From NCBI GenBank assembly GCA_024347015.1, contig AP024889.1, positions 2,976,001 to 3,040,000 of the forward strand: DNA of 64,000 nucleotides, read 5' to 3'. A model generated the notes under the pieces. It was not told the origin of the DNA. It made no database searches and worked only from the letters and a program-made list of their open reading frames with translations. Each line of letters opens with the position of its first letter. Within the stretch, counting starts at the first letter, position 1. Positions 30,058-44,222 of the stretch are shown in pieces. Both the position numbers and the translations under genes were made by a program. The stretch comes from Vibrio pectenicida (GTDB lineage: Bacteria > Pseudomonadota > Gammaproteobacteria > Enterobacterales > Vibrionaceae).

Positions 30058-31155
30058 ATGTTACTGCTAACCATATATGTCTCAATTGCAATTGGCATAT
30101 CTTTTATCTGCTCAGTACTTGAAGCGGTTCTACTTAGTATTACACCCAGCTACATCGCACAGCTACGCCAGCGAGAACATCCAACCGCAGATAAGCTTTC
30201 TAAATTAAAGAAAGACATCGATCGACCTCTAGCGTCCATTCTAACTCTCAATACAATTGCTCATACTATTGGAGCAGCCAGTGCTGGCGCTCAGGCGACA
30301 GTAGTTTTTGGAAGTGAGTGGTTAGGCGTATTCTCTGGTGTTTTAACTCTAGGAATTCTCATATTTTCAGAGATTGTCCCCAAAACTTTGGGCGCTACAT
30401 ACTGGCGTCAATTAGCTCCTTTAACAGCCATAATGCTGCGCTGGATGATTTGGGTTCTAACACCATTTGTCTGGTTCTCTGAACAAATCACCAAGCGTTT
30501 AGCAAGTGGCCATCAGATACCAAAAATGCGAGAAGAGCTATCAGCTATGGCGATTCTAGCCAAAGAGAGCGGTGAGTTTGCTGAAGGTGAAACTAAAATC
30601 CTAAGTAATTTACTCGGCATTCAAGGCGTTCTGGTTACCCAAGTAATGACACCTAGACCAGTTGTGTTTCGCGTAGAGGCAGAAATAACGATTGATCAAT
30701 TTCTCTCTCAGTATAATGACACACCATTCTCTCGACCTCTGATATACAGTCAATCAAAAGATAACATCCTGGGATTTGTTCATCGCTTAGAGATGTTTAA
30801 ATTACAACAAATTGGCGGTGGTAATAAACAATTAGGGTCTGTAATGCGACCTGTCCACGTCCTTCTCAACACCTTGTCATTACCGAAAGCCTTTGAACAG
30901 ATGATGGCCAGAAGACTTCATCTAGCGATGATTGTCGATGAATATGGCACAGTTCAAGGTATATTAACTTTAGAAGACATTTTCGAGCATCTAGTTGGCG
31001 AACAAATCATTGATGAAGCAGATAGGGCACCAAACATGCAGCAGCTTGCCTTTGAACGCTGGGAAAAGTGGAAAACCGAACATGGTGTTATCGAAAATAA
31101 AGATGAGGATGACTACACCACCTCCTTAAATGACAAAAACGATGCCGAAAGGTAG
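30058..31155 (+). CDS. CNNM/HlyC-type membrane protein with CBS pair
   Basis: The 365-residue protein has an N-terminal DUF21 (CNNM) membrane domain of three to four helices (about 1-150; SFICSVLEAVLLSITPSYI, FSEIVPKTLGATYW) and a cytoplasmic CBS pair (about 190-325; VMTPRPVVFRV, MIVDEYGTVQGILTLEDIFEHLVGE). It lacks the C-terminal CorC_HlyC domain common in longer relatives and ends in an acidic tail. Relatives are implicated in magnesium or cobalt homeostasis and were called haemolysins in old annotations; the ion here is not known. The gene stands alone with a terminator after it. Confidence 0.85.
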   Translation: MLLLTIYVSIAIGISFICSVLEAVLLSITPSYIAQLRQREHPTADKLSKLKKDIDRPLASILTLNTIAHTIGAASAGAQATVVFGSEWLGVFSGVLTLGILIFSEIVPKTLGATYWRQLAPLTAIMLRWMIWVLTPFVWFSEQITKRLASGHQIPKMREELSAMAILAKESGEFAEGETKILSNLLGIQGVLVTQVMTPRPVVFRVEAEITIDQFLSQYNDTPFSRPLIYSQSKDNILGFVHRLEMFKLQQIGGGNKQLGSVMRPVHVLLNTLSLPKAFEQMMARRLHLAMIVDEYGTVQGILTLEDIFEHLVGEQIIDEADRAPNMQQLAFERWEKWKTEHGVIENKDEDDYTTSLNDKNDAER

Positions 31156-31160
31156 TTGCA

Positions 31161-31190
31161 AGGGGCTTGAGAGCCCCTATTTACTTTTAA
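31161..31190. terminator. Hairpin between the CNNM-type gene and convergent yjaG
   Basis: AGGGGCT and AGCCCCT with loop TGAG lie 6 bp after the stop, followed by ATTTACTTTT. The T-run is broken, but convergent genes on both sides support a terminator role. Confidence 0.7.
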
Positions 31191-31774
31191 ACGGACAAGC
31201 CAATATTACTGATGCCTTCTTCTCTCAGCTCAAGTCGCAAGTCTTTAATTAGATCAATATCTCTTTCCTGTGCATCTTTCAATGGCCGAAAAATAGCCCA
31301 TTGCACATCCCATTCATCACTGACTGCCTGATTATCCTTTTGGTTTTCATTGGTCACTTCAATGTTAGTTTGAGCCTGTTCAAGATCGGCAACTGTTTGT
31401 ACAGACAGCTGACTCACCTTTTGCATACTCTCAAATAAATCATCACGATCAAGCAAGCCATGTAGTAGCGTAGATAACCCCACACAAGCATCAATGGCAG
31501 GAAAAACACCATAAAACTCAAAATCTTCTGAACTAGGAATGATCTCTTCTAGCTTCTCCAATTGACGTTCGTAGTTAACCTTAGCGCTCTTTACCGTTAG
31601 CTGCTCCCAAACGCTATCAAGAATATCCCGATAGATTCGAGATTCTGAAAACTGTGTACTGTCGCAAAACATCGCATAATTAGGGTACATACGTTCACAC
31701 AGACACGCCATAAAGGTAATCTGCTTCCATGGTTCTAACTTCTCAAGTCGAAGTTGGAGAGGGTTCTGTAGCAT
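31187..31774 (-). CDS. yjaG: YjaG family protein (DUF416)
   Basis: A 195-residue soluble protein of the DUF416 family: LQLRLEKLEPWKQITFMACLCERMYPNY at the N-terminus and PAIDACVGLSTLLHGLLD in the middle are characteristic. The family has no known function; in enterics it neighbours hupA. The sequence is acidic and helical with no membrane segment. Confidence 0.88.
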   Translation of the reverse strand: MLQNPLQLRLEKLEPWKQITFMACLCERMYPNYAMFCDSTQFSESRIYRDILDSVWEQLTVKSAKVNYERQLEKLEEIIPSSEDFEFYGVFPAIDACVGLSTLLHGLLDRDDLFESMQKVSQLSVQTVADLEQAQTNIEVTNENQKDNQAVSDEWDVQWAIFRPLKDAQERDIDLIKDLRLELREEGISNIGLSV

Positions 31775-31844
31775 AAGGACTCATTGGTTCAGAAATGGAC
31801 TGTCGAAGTTTACTTGATAACCAAAGTGGAAAAAAGCCAAGCTG

Positions 31845-32768
31845 ATGAAGAAAATGACCAATAAAGTTTATTTACTTACTGAACATAACGAGGTTTACCA
31901 AAAGCTAATGGCTGAGCTAGACCTGCCAGAGTTAGAAATAACAGACAAACCTTGCGAGGCGAGCATCCTACTCGCCTCTCCGCCGCTGGCCGTTCATATT
32001 CTAGATGATTTCCCATCTCTTGAGTGGATTCAATCTGTATATGCTGGTGTTGATGCACTAGCATCAACTACAAGTGATAACTTCTTGCTCACTAATGTTA
32101 AAGGAATATTTGGCCAACAAATTTCAGAATATGTGTTCGGTTATTTGATTCAGCACTTTCGTCATTTACCCCATTATCGAGAAGCGCAGTGTCATTCTCG
32201 TTGGCAGCCCAAAAACTATAGTACCCTAGACGGCCTAACCATGCTGACACTCGGTACCGGCTCTATAGCAAGTCATTTAGCAAAAGTAGCTCAAGCGTTT
32301 GGCATTAAGATTATCGGCATCAATCGCAGTGGTATACCCGCGATTAACTCTCCATTTGATGAAACCTATCACATCCAAGAGTTAAATAGTGTACTGAGGC
32401 GGACTGATATCATAGTTAATACACTACCCAGTACACCTCAAACATACCATATATTGAATGAAAACAGCTTATCTCAATGTACCTCTGCTTTGTTATTTAA
32501 TGTCGGACGTGGCAATGCTGTCTGCGAAAATGGGCTAATTGGCGCACTTCAAAACCGCTCAGTTCAACACGCGTTTCTTGATGTATTCGAACAAGAACCA
32601 TTAGATGAATCCAATCCAATCTGGCACCATCCAAATATCACAATCACACCACACATTGCCGCCCTTAGCTTTCCCGACAAGGTTATAGGGATTTTTGCGG
32701 AGAATTATCAACGCTGGCGTGATGGTTTCGCATTAATTAACCAAGTTGATTTAACAAAAGGCTATTAA
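31845..32768 (+). CDS. D-2-hydroxyacid dehydrogenase family protein
   Basis: A 307-residue NAD(P)-dependent dehydrogenase of the D-isomer-specific 2-hydroxyacid family. Seen are QSVYAGVDAL in the catalytic domain, the Rossmann motif TLGTGSIASHLAKVAQAFG (about 136-154; the usual final Gly of GxGxxG is Ala), NVGRGNAVCE with the catalytic Arg region, and the C-terminal DVFEQEPLDESNPIWHHPN with the Glu-His relay. The substrate is not evident; relatives act on glyoxylate or hydroxypyruvate. An alternative ATG lies three codons downstream. It overlaps the next gene by one base, so the two form an operon. Confidence 0.88.
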   Translation: MKKMTNKVYLLTEHNEVYQKLMAELDLPELEITDKPCEASILLASPPLAVHILDDFPSLEWIQSVYAGVDALASTTSDNFLLTNVKGIFGQQISEYVFGYLIQHFRHLPHYREAQCHSRWQPKNYSTLDGLTMLTLGTGSIASHLAKVAQAFGIKIIGINRSGIPAINSPFDETYHIQELNSVLRRTDIIVNTLPSTPQTYHILNENSLSQCTSALLFNVGRGNAVCENGLIGALQNRSVQHAFLDVFEQEPLDESNPIWHHPNITITPHIAALSFPDKVIGIFAENYQRWRDGFALINQVDLTKGY

Positions 32769-33340
32769 TGCTTGAAGCACTTCTAAACGAAATTCGTCAA
32801 TGCAGATTATGTGAGCCAGATTTACTTCTTGGTGCTAGACCTATTATTCAAGCCAGTAGCAAGGCAAAACTACTGATCATAGGCCAAGCGCCTGGTACAA
32901 AAGTTCACCAGACGGGAATACCATGGAATGATCCAAGTGGCGATAGGTTAAGGAGCTGGCTGAATATTGAAGCATCGACTTTCTATGACGCAAATAAAAT
33001 TGCCATCATGCCGATGGGGCTATGTTACCCAGGTAAGGGCAAAGGTGGTGACCTTCCACCCCGAAAAGAATGCGCCCCACTATGGCACGATGATGTTTTA
33101 AAGCTATTGCCCAATATCAGTATGACACTACTAGTCGGGCAATATGCTCAAGCTCATTACTTAAAAGATAAGCCAAGAACCCTGACTGAAACCGTTCGTT
33201 CATGGCATAAATGGGCTCCGGATTACCTACCCCTACCTCACCCTTCACCTCGCAATACTCTTTGGCTAAAGCGTAATCCATGGTTTGAATCTGAAGTTGT
33301 GCCTTTTATCCAAAAATATGTTCACAAGAACTTAGAATAA
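32768..33340 (+). CDS. Uracil-DNA glycosylase family protein
   Basis: The 190-residue protein has the UDG superfamily fold signatures: motif A-like IIGQAPGTKVHQTGIPWND (about 38-56), DRLRSWLNI, and the C-terminal HPSPRN loop (about 159-164). An N-terminal CRLC recalls the iron-sulphur cysteines of UDG families 4 and 5, but a further pair is not clearly placed. Members of this branch are common in gammaproteobacteria and have not been shown to excise uracil, so activity is uncertain. TAATG coupling with the upstream dehydrogenase gene indicates cotranscription. Confidence 0.8.
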   Translation: MLEALLNEIRQCRLCEPDLLLGARPIIQASSKAKLLIIGQAPGTKVHQTGIPWNDPSGDRLRSWLNIEASTFYDANKIAIMPMGLCYPGKGKGGDLPPRKECAPLWHDDVLKLLPNISMTLLVGQYAQAHYLKDKPRTLTETVRSWHKWAPDYLPLPHPSPRNTLWLKRNPWFESEVVPFIQKYVHKNLE

Positions 33341-33366
33341 TCTTAGCTTTTTGTAAGGCAAAATAG

Positions 33367-33393
33367 AAAAACCCCAGCATTGCTGCTGGGGTT
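33367..33393 (-). terminator. Terminator of the rRNA operon
   Basis: On the minus strand AACCCCAGCA and TGCTGGGGTT form a 10-bp stem, followed by TTTCTATTTTG. It lies just after tRNA-Asp and also faces the end of the convergent glycosylase-family gene. Confidence 0.88.
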
Positions 33394-33402
33394 GAGAAGA
33401 AT

Positions 33403-33479
33403 TGGCGGAGCGGACGGGACTCGAACCCGCGACCCCCGGCGTGACAGGCCGGTATTCTAACCAACTGAACTACCGCTCC
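33403..33479 (-). tRNA. tRNA-Asp(GTC)
   Basis: A 77-nt tRNA with encoded CCA. The acceptor arms GGAGCGG and CCGCTCC pair, the anticodon GTC lies at 33443-33445 (minus strand), and the T-loop GGTTCGAGTCC is intact. It is the last gene of the rRNA operon, after 5S. Confidence 0.97.
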
Positions 33480-33508
33480 GCACTGGTTAGACTGTATGTC
33501 TAAATTTG

Positions 33509-33628
33509 AAGCCTGGCGATGTCCTACTCTCACATGGGGAGACCCCACACTACCATCGGCGCTATTGTGTTTCACTTCTGAGTTCGGCATGGGTTCAGGT
33601 GGGTCCACAACGCTATGGTCGCCAAGCA
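33509..33628 (-). rRNA. rrf: 5S ribosomal RNA
   Basis: About 120 nt and closely similar to E. coli 5S, including CCGAACTCAGAAGTGAAAC and GATGGTAGTGTGGGGTCTCC. The ends TGCTTGGCG and CGCCAGGC pair as helix I. Exact ends are accurate to one or two bases. Confidence 0.96.
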
Positions 33629-33753
33629 AATTAGGTGACCCGCTGCGCACTCGCAACCGGTCAAAATCTGGAAAGCTGCTTACTCTTTAAAGAGCGTTCT
33701 CTACACATTCAATGTTCTACTTTGAGTCCACAACAAAACCCTTTGGGTGTTGT

Positions 33754-36643
<2,890 letters not shown>

Positions 36644-36982
36644 ATACAACCCCAAAGAGTCTTGCTCAGTTGGTGTTGTTAATTAAACAACCAAAGTTGC
36701 TGTCTCATTATTTGAATGAGCGAGACAGCGTTCGATTTTGCCGGACTCAAATATAAACGCCACAACGAATTGTGGTGTTTCCAAGAACACTTGAATGTGT
36801 GTTGGTACCCAATCATTCTTTCGTTAAAAAGAATCATTAGGATTTGAGAACTTTTATTTGAACAACAACCAATCACGGTTATTGTTCGTCAGCTTTCCAA
36901 ATTGTTAAAGAGCAAAATAGCTCGAAGCTTGCGCTTCAAAACCATCAATCTGTGTGGGTACTCATCAAAAATAATCATCGTA
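36644..36982 (-). other. 16S-23S spacer without tRNA
   Basis: The 339-bp spacer holds no recognisable tRNA gene; tRNA-Glu, tRNA-Ile and tRNA-Ala would be visible from their conserved arms. On the minus strand TGCTCTTTAACAA at 36902-36914 is a boxA antitermination element. This is the short, tRNA-free spacer class found among Vibrio rRNA operons. Confidence 0.8.
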
Positions 36983-38540
<1,558 letters not shown>

Positions 38541-38887
38541 AAAGTTTTGATTTCCTAACTAAATAGGATTGGGCTCAATGAATACTGACTTCAAAACTAA
38601 TATTTACCGCTTATTCGAAAATAAACAGAAACATGTAATTCTAAAGCTATTATCGTTCTCTTCTTAAATAAATAGGAACAGAACGATAATGAATTGACTG
38701 TGCCAAATAATGCCTTTCTACAAGAGAAAGTCGTTATTTGTATTGGTCACTCAGTTCATTGATACCTAAAGTGATTCAATAGAATCATTTTTGGATTATC
38801 ATCAACGAGTGCCCACACAGATTGATAGGTTTATATTGTTAAAGAGCTTTACTAACAACCTGTTAAGCATTGTCGTTAGGGATGCGT
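38541..38887 (-). other. rRNA leader with boxA and processing hairpin
   Basis: The leader between promoter and 16S contains a boxA-like GCTCTTTAACAA (minus strand, about 38836-38847) and an inverted repeat ATTATCGTTCT / AGAACGATAAT (38649-38659 and 38680-38690) that can form a long hairpin. These fit antitermination and processing of the precursor. Confidence 0.7.
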
Positions 38888-38915
38888 ATAATACGCTTCC
38901 ATTATCTAGAGTCAA
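38888..38915 (-). promoter_or_regulatory. rRNA operon P1-type promoter
   Basis: On the minus strand TTGACT (38910-38915) and TATTAT (38888-38893) are 16 bp apart, followed by the discriminator ACGCATCCC. The sequence upstream (38916-38950) is A/T-rich like an UP element. This layout is typical for strong, stringently controlled rRNA promoters. Confidence 0.88.
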
Positions 38916-39208
38916 GATTTTTTTCATAATTTTTGCTCTAGTTTTACCAATTTGAAGTACTGCTTGCACTCCTAGTTGGTGAGGCGGCATTATATGGGTG
39001 ATAATAAATATCACAAGTGTTTTTTATCACTTGTTGATCGTTTGGTCAAAAATAGACCAAGTCACCATTTGCTTAGGATAAAATTGCAACATTTGAATCA
39101 CGTCACACCAATAGGTTGGCAAAACAGCAACCATATACGTAAGATCTGTGTGTCTATGTCAATAATGCTTAGGCATTTAATTCTTAATTTACGAAGTTGT
39201 ATCCCAAT

Positions 39209-39649
39209 ATGAGTTCAAATAAATCAATGTTAATGATTGTCGCCTTAGTTATATTGGGTGGAATCATATTTTCACAGGTTGATATTCACCCTGCACTCAG
39301 CTTTGTTGTTGGTGTTTTTGTTTCCATTCTTGTTATTAGGTTTTCAAACACCTCAGCTGAAGCAGCAATCAGTCATGACGCAACAACCAAAACCTTATAT
39401 GTCGGTAATTTGCCATACAAGGCCAATGAGTCACACGTTAAAGACTTATTCGCCAAACATGGCGAAGTCTTTGCTGTGCGCCTTATGAAGGATAAGAGGA
39501 CCGGTAAAAGACGAGGCTTCGGCTTTGTTGTAATGGCAGCAACTGATGTTGCCAAAACTATAGAAGGATTGAATGAAAAGGATTATATGCAACGCACTTT
39601 GAAAGTGCGAGTCGCTAACGATCCAAAATCTCAAGCTGAACTGGACTAA
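39209..39649 (+). CDS. Membrane-anchored RNA-recognition-motif protein
   Basis: The start is taken as ATG 39209 (MSSNKSML) rather than the upstream TTG. The 146-residue protein has two adjacent hydrophobic segments (about 5-24 and 29-45), which suggest an inner-membrane hairpin, then a single RRM domain (about 62-140) with RNP2 TLYVGNLPY and RNP1 [12 protein letters not shown] proteins with membrane segments are unusual in bacteria; related Vibrio proteins are annotated only as RNA-binding. The last 35 bp overlap the 3' end of murI on the opposite strand. Function is unknown; the RRM call is firm. Confidence 0.85.
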   Translation: MSSNKSMLMIVALVILGGIIFSQVDIHPALSFVVGVFVSILVIRFSNTSAEAAISHDATTKTLYVGNLPYKANESHVKDLFAKHGEVFAVRLMKDKRTGKRRGFGFVVMAATDVAKTIEGLNEKDYMQRTLKVRVANDPKSQAELD

Positions 39650-40439
39650 ACCCTAGTTTTTTCAGCATAATATTCAGCGCTCCTTCTTCATACGGAGGAG
39701 CTGTTGAATAAATTTCACGTTGCCCTCTATAATCCCTTTCTGCTCTTTGCCCAAGTAATTCTAGTACTCGACGAGCTATTGCCTCTCCCGAGTCAACAAG
39801 TAATACGTGCTCGCCCAATACATTTTGGATTTCTTCTTTAATAAGAGGAAAATGAGTACAACCCAAGACTGCAACATCTATCTTACCTGCTATTGGCTCT
39901 AGAGCTTGTTGTAGCTCAAGGTGTGATAACTCTCGCCCACGCAGTTTTTCCTCAGCCATATCAACCAATAAAGTCGAGCCTAACAACTCCACTGGTTTAG
40001 TTTTAGAAAAATCTCTGATTAAGTCTTGGGTATACTCACGAGTAACAGTTGCTGGTGTCGCAATCAGACCAACCGCTTTATTGGCAAGATTAGACGCAGG
40101 TTTTATAGCTGGCACAACACCCACTATAGGAATGGATAATTTAGCCCGTAAAGTAGGTAAAACAATAGTGCTAGCCGTGTTGCAAGCAATAACAACCAGA
40201 TCGATAGCGAGCTTTTCCACATACTGACACACCAGCGTCTCAACACGCGCAATGAGGGTATCATGCCCTAGCTCGCCATATGGGTAAGCGGCATTATCAA
40301 AAATGTAGAAGTAGTTGAGCGCTGGCAGTTTTGCTTCTATCTCTTTAAATACAGAAAGCCCGCCGACCCCAGAGTCAAAAATTAGGATTTTTGTTTGTTG
40401 CGACACTTTGTAACCCACACTATTCGATTGGCCAATCAT
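39615..40439 (-). CDS. murI: Glutamate racemase
   Basis: MurI makes D-glutamate for peptidoglycan. Signatures are [14 protein letters not shown] at the N-terminus, VIACNTAST with the first catalytic cysteine and [10 protein letters not shown] with the second. ATG 40439 (MIGQSNSV) is chosen; a GTG two codons upstream is also possible and neither has a clear ribosome site. The product is 274 residues, close to the usual length. Its 3' end overlaps that of the convergent RRM gene. btuB lies upstream on the same strand, as in enterics. Confidence 0.95.
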   Translation of the reverse strand: MIGQSNSVGYKVSQQTKILIFDSGVGGLSVFKEIEAKLPALNYFYIFDNAAYPYGELGHDTLIARVETLVCQYVEKLAIDLVVIACNTASTIVLPTLRAKLSIPIVGVVPAIKPASNLANKAVGLIATPATVTREYTQDLIRDFSKTKPVELLGSTLLVDMAEEKLRGRELSHLELQQALEPIAGKIDVAVLGCTHFPLIKEEIQNVLGEHVLLVDSGEAIARRVLELLGQRAERDYRGQREIYSTAPPYEEGALNIMLKKLGFSPVQLEILDR

Positions 40440-40516
40440 ACTCACTAAGCTTAATTTGGCAATCTTTTCGTTAAATGGGTGAGAATAGGTATCGTCGATT
40501 TGGCTAGTAATAACTA

Positions 40517-40540
40517 AACAAAACCACCCGAAAGCGGTTT
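40517..40540 (-). terminator. Terminator after btuB
   Basis: On the minus strand AAACCGC and GTGGTTT (one G:T pair) form a stem around TTTCGG, followed by TGTTTAGTT. It lies about 10 bp after the btuB stop, so murI probably has its own promoter. Confidence 0.75.
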
Positions 40541-40549
40541 CCAGTTTTA

Positions 40550-42493
40550 TTAAAACTTGTAGGTACCAGTCAGTATCACTTTACGGCCATCACCAGGGTA
40601 ATATGCTCCCGAACTGTTAACACTGACAGGAAACTTTTCGTCAAGCAGATTATCGACTCGAAGACTTGCTGACCAAACATCTTGCGTAAAATTAAGCGCA
40701 GTGTTTCCTAGCCAATATGCAGGCAACTTATCAAGACTATTCGATTTATCGCCATCTTTGTAACGTGTGCCGGTATAAACGCCCTCCACAAAGAATTGCC
40801 AATTGTAGTTAATATCATAAGTCGCAAAAATACGACCACTGCTGCGAGAAACCCAAGGAAGTTTATTCCCCTCATACTCACCAGCGGTAAATTCAGCGTC
40901 AACTAGACTGTATTCCATGCCGAGTTGGACATCTTGCTGAATATACACATCACCACTGACACTCACACCATTACGCTCGGATTTATCAGCATTAACATTA
41001 GCACCATCGAATGAACCACCAATTGGTTTCGGGGCACTGAGGTCATATACTATTTCATTTTCCAATCGAAGGTTAAATACATCTACCTTGACACTAAAAT
41101 CATTTTTGATTAACCCCCAGCCAGCCTCGATAGATTTGCCAGTTTGAGGCTTTAGCCCCATGACACCAGGAGAGGTATAAGCTTGTTCATCAATCTTGGC
41201 AAACCTGAAGTTACTCTCACCTCTCAGATACAATCGCTGTGATTCACTAAGCTTATAGTTAAAGCCTAGCTCATAGGCATCTTGACTTTCAGGTAACTTC
41301 TCTTCATCCGGGTAAACAGCCACATCGTAAATGCTGTCGGTTACACGACTATAGCGCGCACCTGTTGTTAGGGTAAGATTTACGACAATGGGCAGGTTAA
41401 GCTGCCCATAAGCGCTTAACATCTGTTGTTCAAGTTCTCGATCTGTACTAGAAACTTTATAAGCCAGGTCTCGTTCAGCTCCTTCAAACCCGATGAGAAT
41501 GTTCCCCTGACCAGAGTCATTTAGTAATTGCTTTTCTACGGTGACTGAACCTACCAATTGCTTGCCTGAGCTACTTTTCTCGCCTCCCCAAGCAATACCA
41601 GAACCTGTGGTGTTGTCATATATAATGTCTGTACTAAATAGCCAAGAGTCACTTGGATTAAATTGATAGCCGATACGTAAAGCTTTCGTTATTTCATGGC
41701 TGTAATCTGTCGGAGAAAACGAGATGGATTGGGTTGGATCTTGATCATATTGCTCTTTGGTTAGAGATCCTGGGGTCTCGCGGTTATTGTCGTAATAACT
41801 TGCTTCTGTGTAAAACTTTGTATCATCTTTAGCATAATTAATGCGGGCCAGTAACATGCCAGATTCCCGCCGATTGTGTTCGCGGTAATTGTCAGTATTG
41901 TCCTGATTAGCACTCAGAAATAAGCTCCATCTATCAGTTAATTTTTTAGATATATCGACTGCCCCAGCTAAAGAATCAAAACTTCCCATACTTAGCGAAA
42001 TATTGCCTTCATCTTCCTTGTTCTCTTTAGTGATGATATTAATAACCCCGCCAACCGCTTGATCGCCATATAATACACCTGCACTGCCTGACAAAATTTC
42101 TATCCGTTCAATCTGAGAGACTTGAATAGAGCTAATTTGCGGCGTTGAGAGATCTAGTTTGTTTAAACGACGGCCGTCGACAAGGATAAGGGTATTACTT
42201 GAAGCCTGGCCACCACTAAAACCTCGCATAGCAAATGAAGGTCCACTATTTGTGTCAGAAATTTGAATGCCAGCTCTAGCTCGCAATAAAGTATCAAGGC
42301 TCTTAGCTCCACTCGCCGCTATATCATTTGAGTTAATAACCGTTATATTAGAAGGGATGTCTTCTATCGAGTTGTTAAAGTCACTTTTTGCCAAAATAAC
42401 CATAGTGTCATCAACAGCTTGTTCTTGGGCAGATAAAAGGGAGGCATGGGGAAGCAGCGATGCTATTGCCATCGCTAAAATCGTTCGGTTCAT
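40550..42493 (-). CDS. btuB: TonB-dependent vitamin B12 receptor BtuB
   Basis: An outer-membrane TonB-dependent receptor of 647 residues. It has a signal peptide (about 1-22, ending LLSA), a TonB-box-like DDTMVILA near the mature N-terminus, a plug domain (about 40-155; [31 protein letters not shown]) and a beta barrel ending in the aromatic YKF. The cobalamin riboswitch just upstream and the murI/trmA neighbours identify it as BtuB, which takes up cobalamins. It is about 30 residues longer than E. coli BtuB. Confidence 0.92.
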   Translation of the reverse strand: MNRTILAMAIASLLPHASLLSAQEQAVDDTMVILAKSDFNNSIEDIPSNITVINSNDIAASGAKSLDTLLRARAGIQISDTNSGPSFAMRGFSGGQASSNTLILVDGRRLNKLDLSTPQISSIQVSQIERIEILSGSAGVLYGDQAVGGVINIITKENKEDEGNISLSMGSFDSLAGAVDISKKLTDRWSLFLSANQDNTDNYREHNRRESGMLLARINYAKDDTKFYTEASYYDNNRETPGSLTKEQYDQDPTQSISFSPTDYSHEITKALRIGYQFNPSDSWLFSTDIIYDNTTGSGIAWGGEKSSSGKQLVGSVTVEKQLLNDSGQGNILIGFEGAERDLAYKVSSTDRELEQQMLSAYGQLNLPIVVNLTLTTGARYSRVTDSIYDVAVYPDEEKLPESQDAYELGFNYKLSESQRLYLRGESNFRFAKIDEQAYTSPGVMGLKPQTGKSIEAGWGLIKNDFSVKVDVFNLRLENEIVYDLSAPKPIGGSFDGANVNADKSERNGVSVSGDVYIQQDVQLGMEYSLVDAEFTAGEYEGNKLPWVSRSSGRIFATYDINYNWQFFVEGVYTGTRYKDGDKSNSLDKLPAYWLGNTALNFTQDVWSASLRVDNLLDEKFPVSVNSSGAYYPGDGRKVILTGTYKF

Positions 42494-42554
42494 TGTTATA
42501 TTTCCTAAATCGCGTAAGTCCTACCGAGCTTGAAGTATTACACTCCAATACCAC

Positions 42555-42745
42555 TGCTCAGCTGCTGGCAGGTATTCGGACTCAAGAGCATGGACATGCT
42601 ACCTAATCACTCGACTTCCCAAATGATGTCTCATTCAGTGTCATTGGAGTTTTCGTTCTCTCTTACCGCTGCGCGTCAGTTCTGGATTTGCACCAGATTC
42701 CCTTTCTCAGCCATCTATACATCTAGAAAGCACCAGCTTGGCGAT
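42555..42745 (-). promoter_or_regulatory. Cobalamin riboswitch
   Basis: Read on the minus strand, the conserved blocks appear in order: GGGAATCTGGTGCAAATCC, ACTGACGCGCAGCGGTAA, a B12-box-like GACACTGA, TGGGAAGTCGA and GTCCGAATACCTGCC. This is the standard order of the B12 riboswitch core. It ends about 60-70 bases before the btuB start, so it should repress btuB when adenosylcobalamin is plentiful. Ends are approximate. Confidence 0.9.
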
Positions 42746-42944
42746 GATGTTATTAATCAATTGATATTTTGTCCACTTATATTATCGATTTATAACACCC
42801 GCTAATCCCCTAAGATAAAAAGCAATTGACCCATAATGTTTAAAGCATATCTGGAATGAGACTGGACATAACGCTGAGATTGAATAAAATCTGCGCTCTT
42901 AAATGAAATACAACCTCAACGGGCAACAACCTAAGGTAAAAAGC

Positions 42945-44054
42945 ATGGCGAATCTTGACGTAAACCCACAAGGCTACCAAGAACAATTGATTGAAAAAAA
43001 AACGCGTCTTCAACAAATGTTCGCTTGTTACCAAATGCCAAAGCTAGAGGTGTTTGAATCTGAAAGCCAGCATTATCGAATGCGCGCTGAATTTCGTGTT
43101 TGGCATGAGGGTGATGATCTTTACTACATCATGTTCAATCAGGAAACTCGTGAAAAGTATCGTGTTGATCAGTTTCCAGCCGCCAGTCGTTTGATTAATG
43201 ATGTGATGCCATTACTAATTGACGCCATGAAAGCGAATGATTCCCTGCGTCGTAAGCTATTTCAAGTTGACTTCCTATCAACGCTGAGCGGTGAAATCCT
43301 AGTATCGCTTCTGTATCACCGCCAACTTGATGAAAAGTGGACTGAAAACGCAAAAGCACTCAAACAACACTTAATCGACAAAGGCTACCAACTAAATATC
43401 ATTGGACGAGCACGAAAAATGAAAGTTGTCCTCGATCGTGATTATGTTATCGAAAAGCTAAACGTAAATGGGCAGCCATATCTATATCAACAAGTAGAAA
43501 ACAGCTTTACTCAACCTAATGGTAAGGTGGCAGAGAAAATGTTGGAGTGGGCGATAGATTGCACCAATAACAGTCAGGGTGACCTACTTGAACTGTATTG
43601 CGGCAACGGTAATTTTTCATTGGCTCTAGCGCAAAACTTTAGACGTGTACTGGCGACCGAACTTGCCAAACCGTCCGTTGAATCAGCCCAATATAACATT
43701 GCGGCAAATAAAATTGATAACGTACAAATCTTGCGCCTTTCGGCAGAAGAATTCACACAAGCCATTGAAGAAAAAAGAGAGTTTCGCCGCCTCAAAGATG
43801 CAGGAGTGGATTTAAAAAGCTACGACTGCAATACGATTTTTGTCGATCCGCCAAGAGCTGGCATGGATGTAGACACCTGTAAAATGGTGCAAAGTTATCA
43901 GCGTATTATTTATATTTCCTGTAACCCTGATACTCTGAAAGATAATTTAGATGTCTTGTCCACCACACACAAAGTCACGCGTTTTGCACTGTTTGATCAG
44001 TTCCCATACACTCATCATATGGAAGCGGGTGTATTCTTAGAGCGCATTAAATAA
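42945..44054 (+). CDS. trmA: tRNA (uracil-5-)-methyltransferase, with island-supplied C-terminus
   Basis: TrmA methylates U54 of tRNA to ribothymidine. ATG 42945 ([12 protein letters not shown]) follows CTAAGG and matches the family start, giving 369 residues. Motifs are [26 protein letters not shown] for [22 protein letters not shown] with the catalytic cysteine, and THHMEAG with the catalytic E360. The last codons after the 21-bp repeat (VFLERIK) differ from the displaced copy at 54915 (VMLERKA), which indicates that the present C-terminus was brought in by the island. The enzyme should remain intact. Confidence 0.95.
   Translation: MANLDVNPQGYQEQLIEKKTRLQQMFACYQMPKLEVFESESQHYRMRAEFRVWHEGDDLYYIMFNQETREKYRVDQFPAASRLINDVMPLLIDAMKANDSLRRKLFQVDFLSTLSGEILVSLLYHRQLDEKWTENAKALKQHLIDKGYQLNIIGRARKMKVVLDRDYVIEKLNVNGQPYLYQQVENSFTQPNGKVAEKMLEWAIDCTNNSQGDLLELYCGNGNFSLALAQNFRRVLATELAKPSVESAQYNIAANKIDNVQILRLSAEEFTQAIEEKREFRRLKDAGVDLKSYDCNTIFVDPPRAGMDVDTCKMVQSYQRIIYISCNPDTLKDNLDVLSTTHKVTRFALFDQFPYTHHMEAGVFLERIK
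44009..44029 (+). repeat. Left attachment-site-like repeat in trmA 3' end
   Basis: A 21-bp segment (starting CACTCATC, ending AAGCGGG) encoding THHMEAG of TrmA is identical to 54914-54934. It marks the left boundary of the island. Confidence 0.85.
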
Positions 44055-44193
44055 GGGATAATTGCAAGCCTTAACATCCCAAAAACCACTCTGGGTACGG
44101 GGACAATTTAAACGCTCAAAGATTCTGAAGTAATAAAGAGATCTCTACATACAGATTAAAGCCCGAAAAGGGTAAAGTTAAGTGGGTATATAA

Positions 44194-44219
44194 AAGAGGC
44201 TGCCTTTGGCAGCCTTCTT
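44194..44219 (+). terminator. Hairpin near the left island end
   Basis: GGCTGCC and GGCAGCC with loop TTT, flanked by AAGA/TCTT. It may terminate trmA from the left and the decayed operon from the right. Confidence 0.65.
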
Positions 44220-44222
44220 GAT

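Noticed and set aside
42530..42805. Open frame on the plus strand over the btuB leader
   Set aside because: It lies on the cobalamin riboswitch, in the opposite direction, and has no family features.
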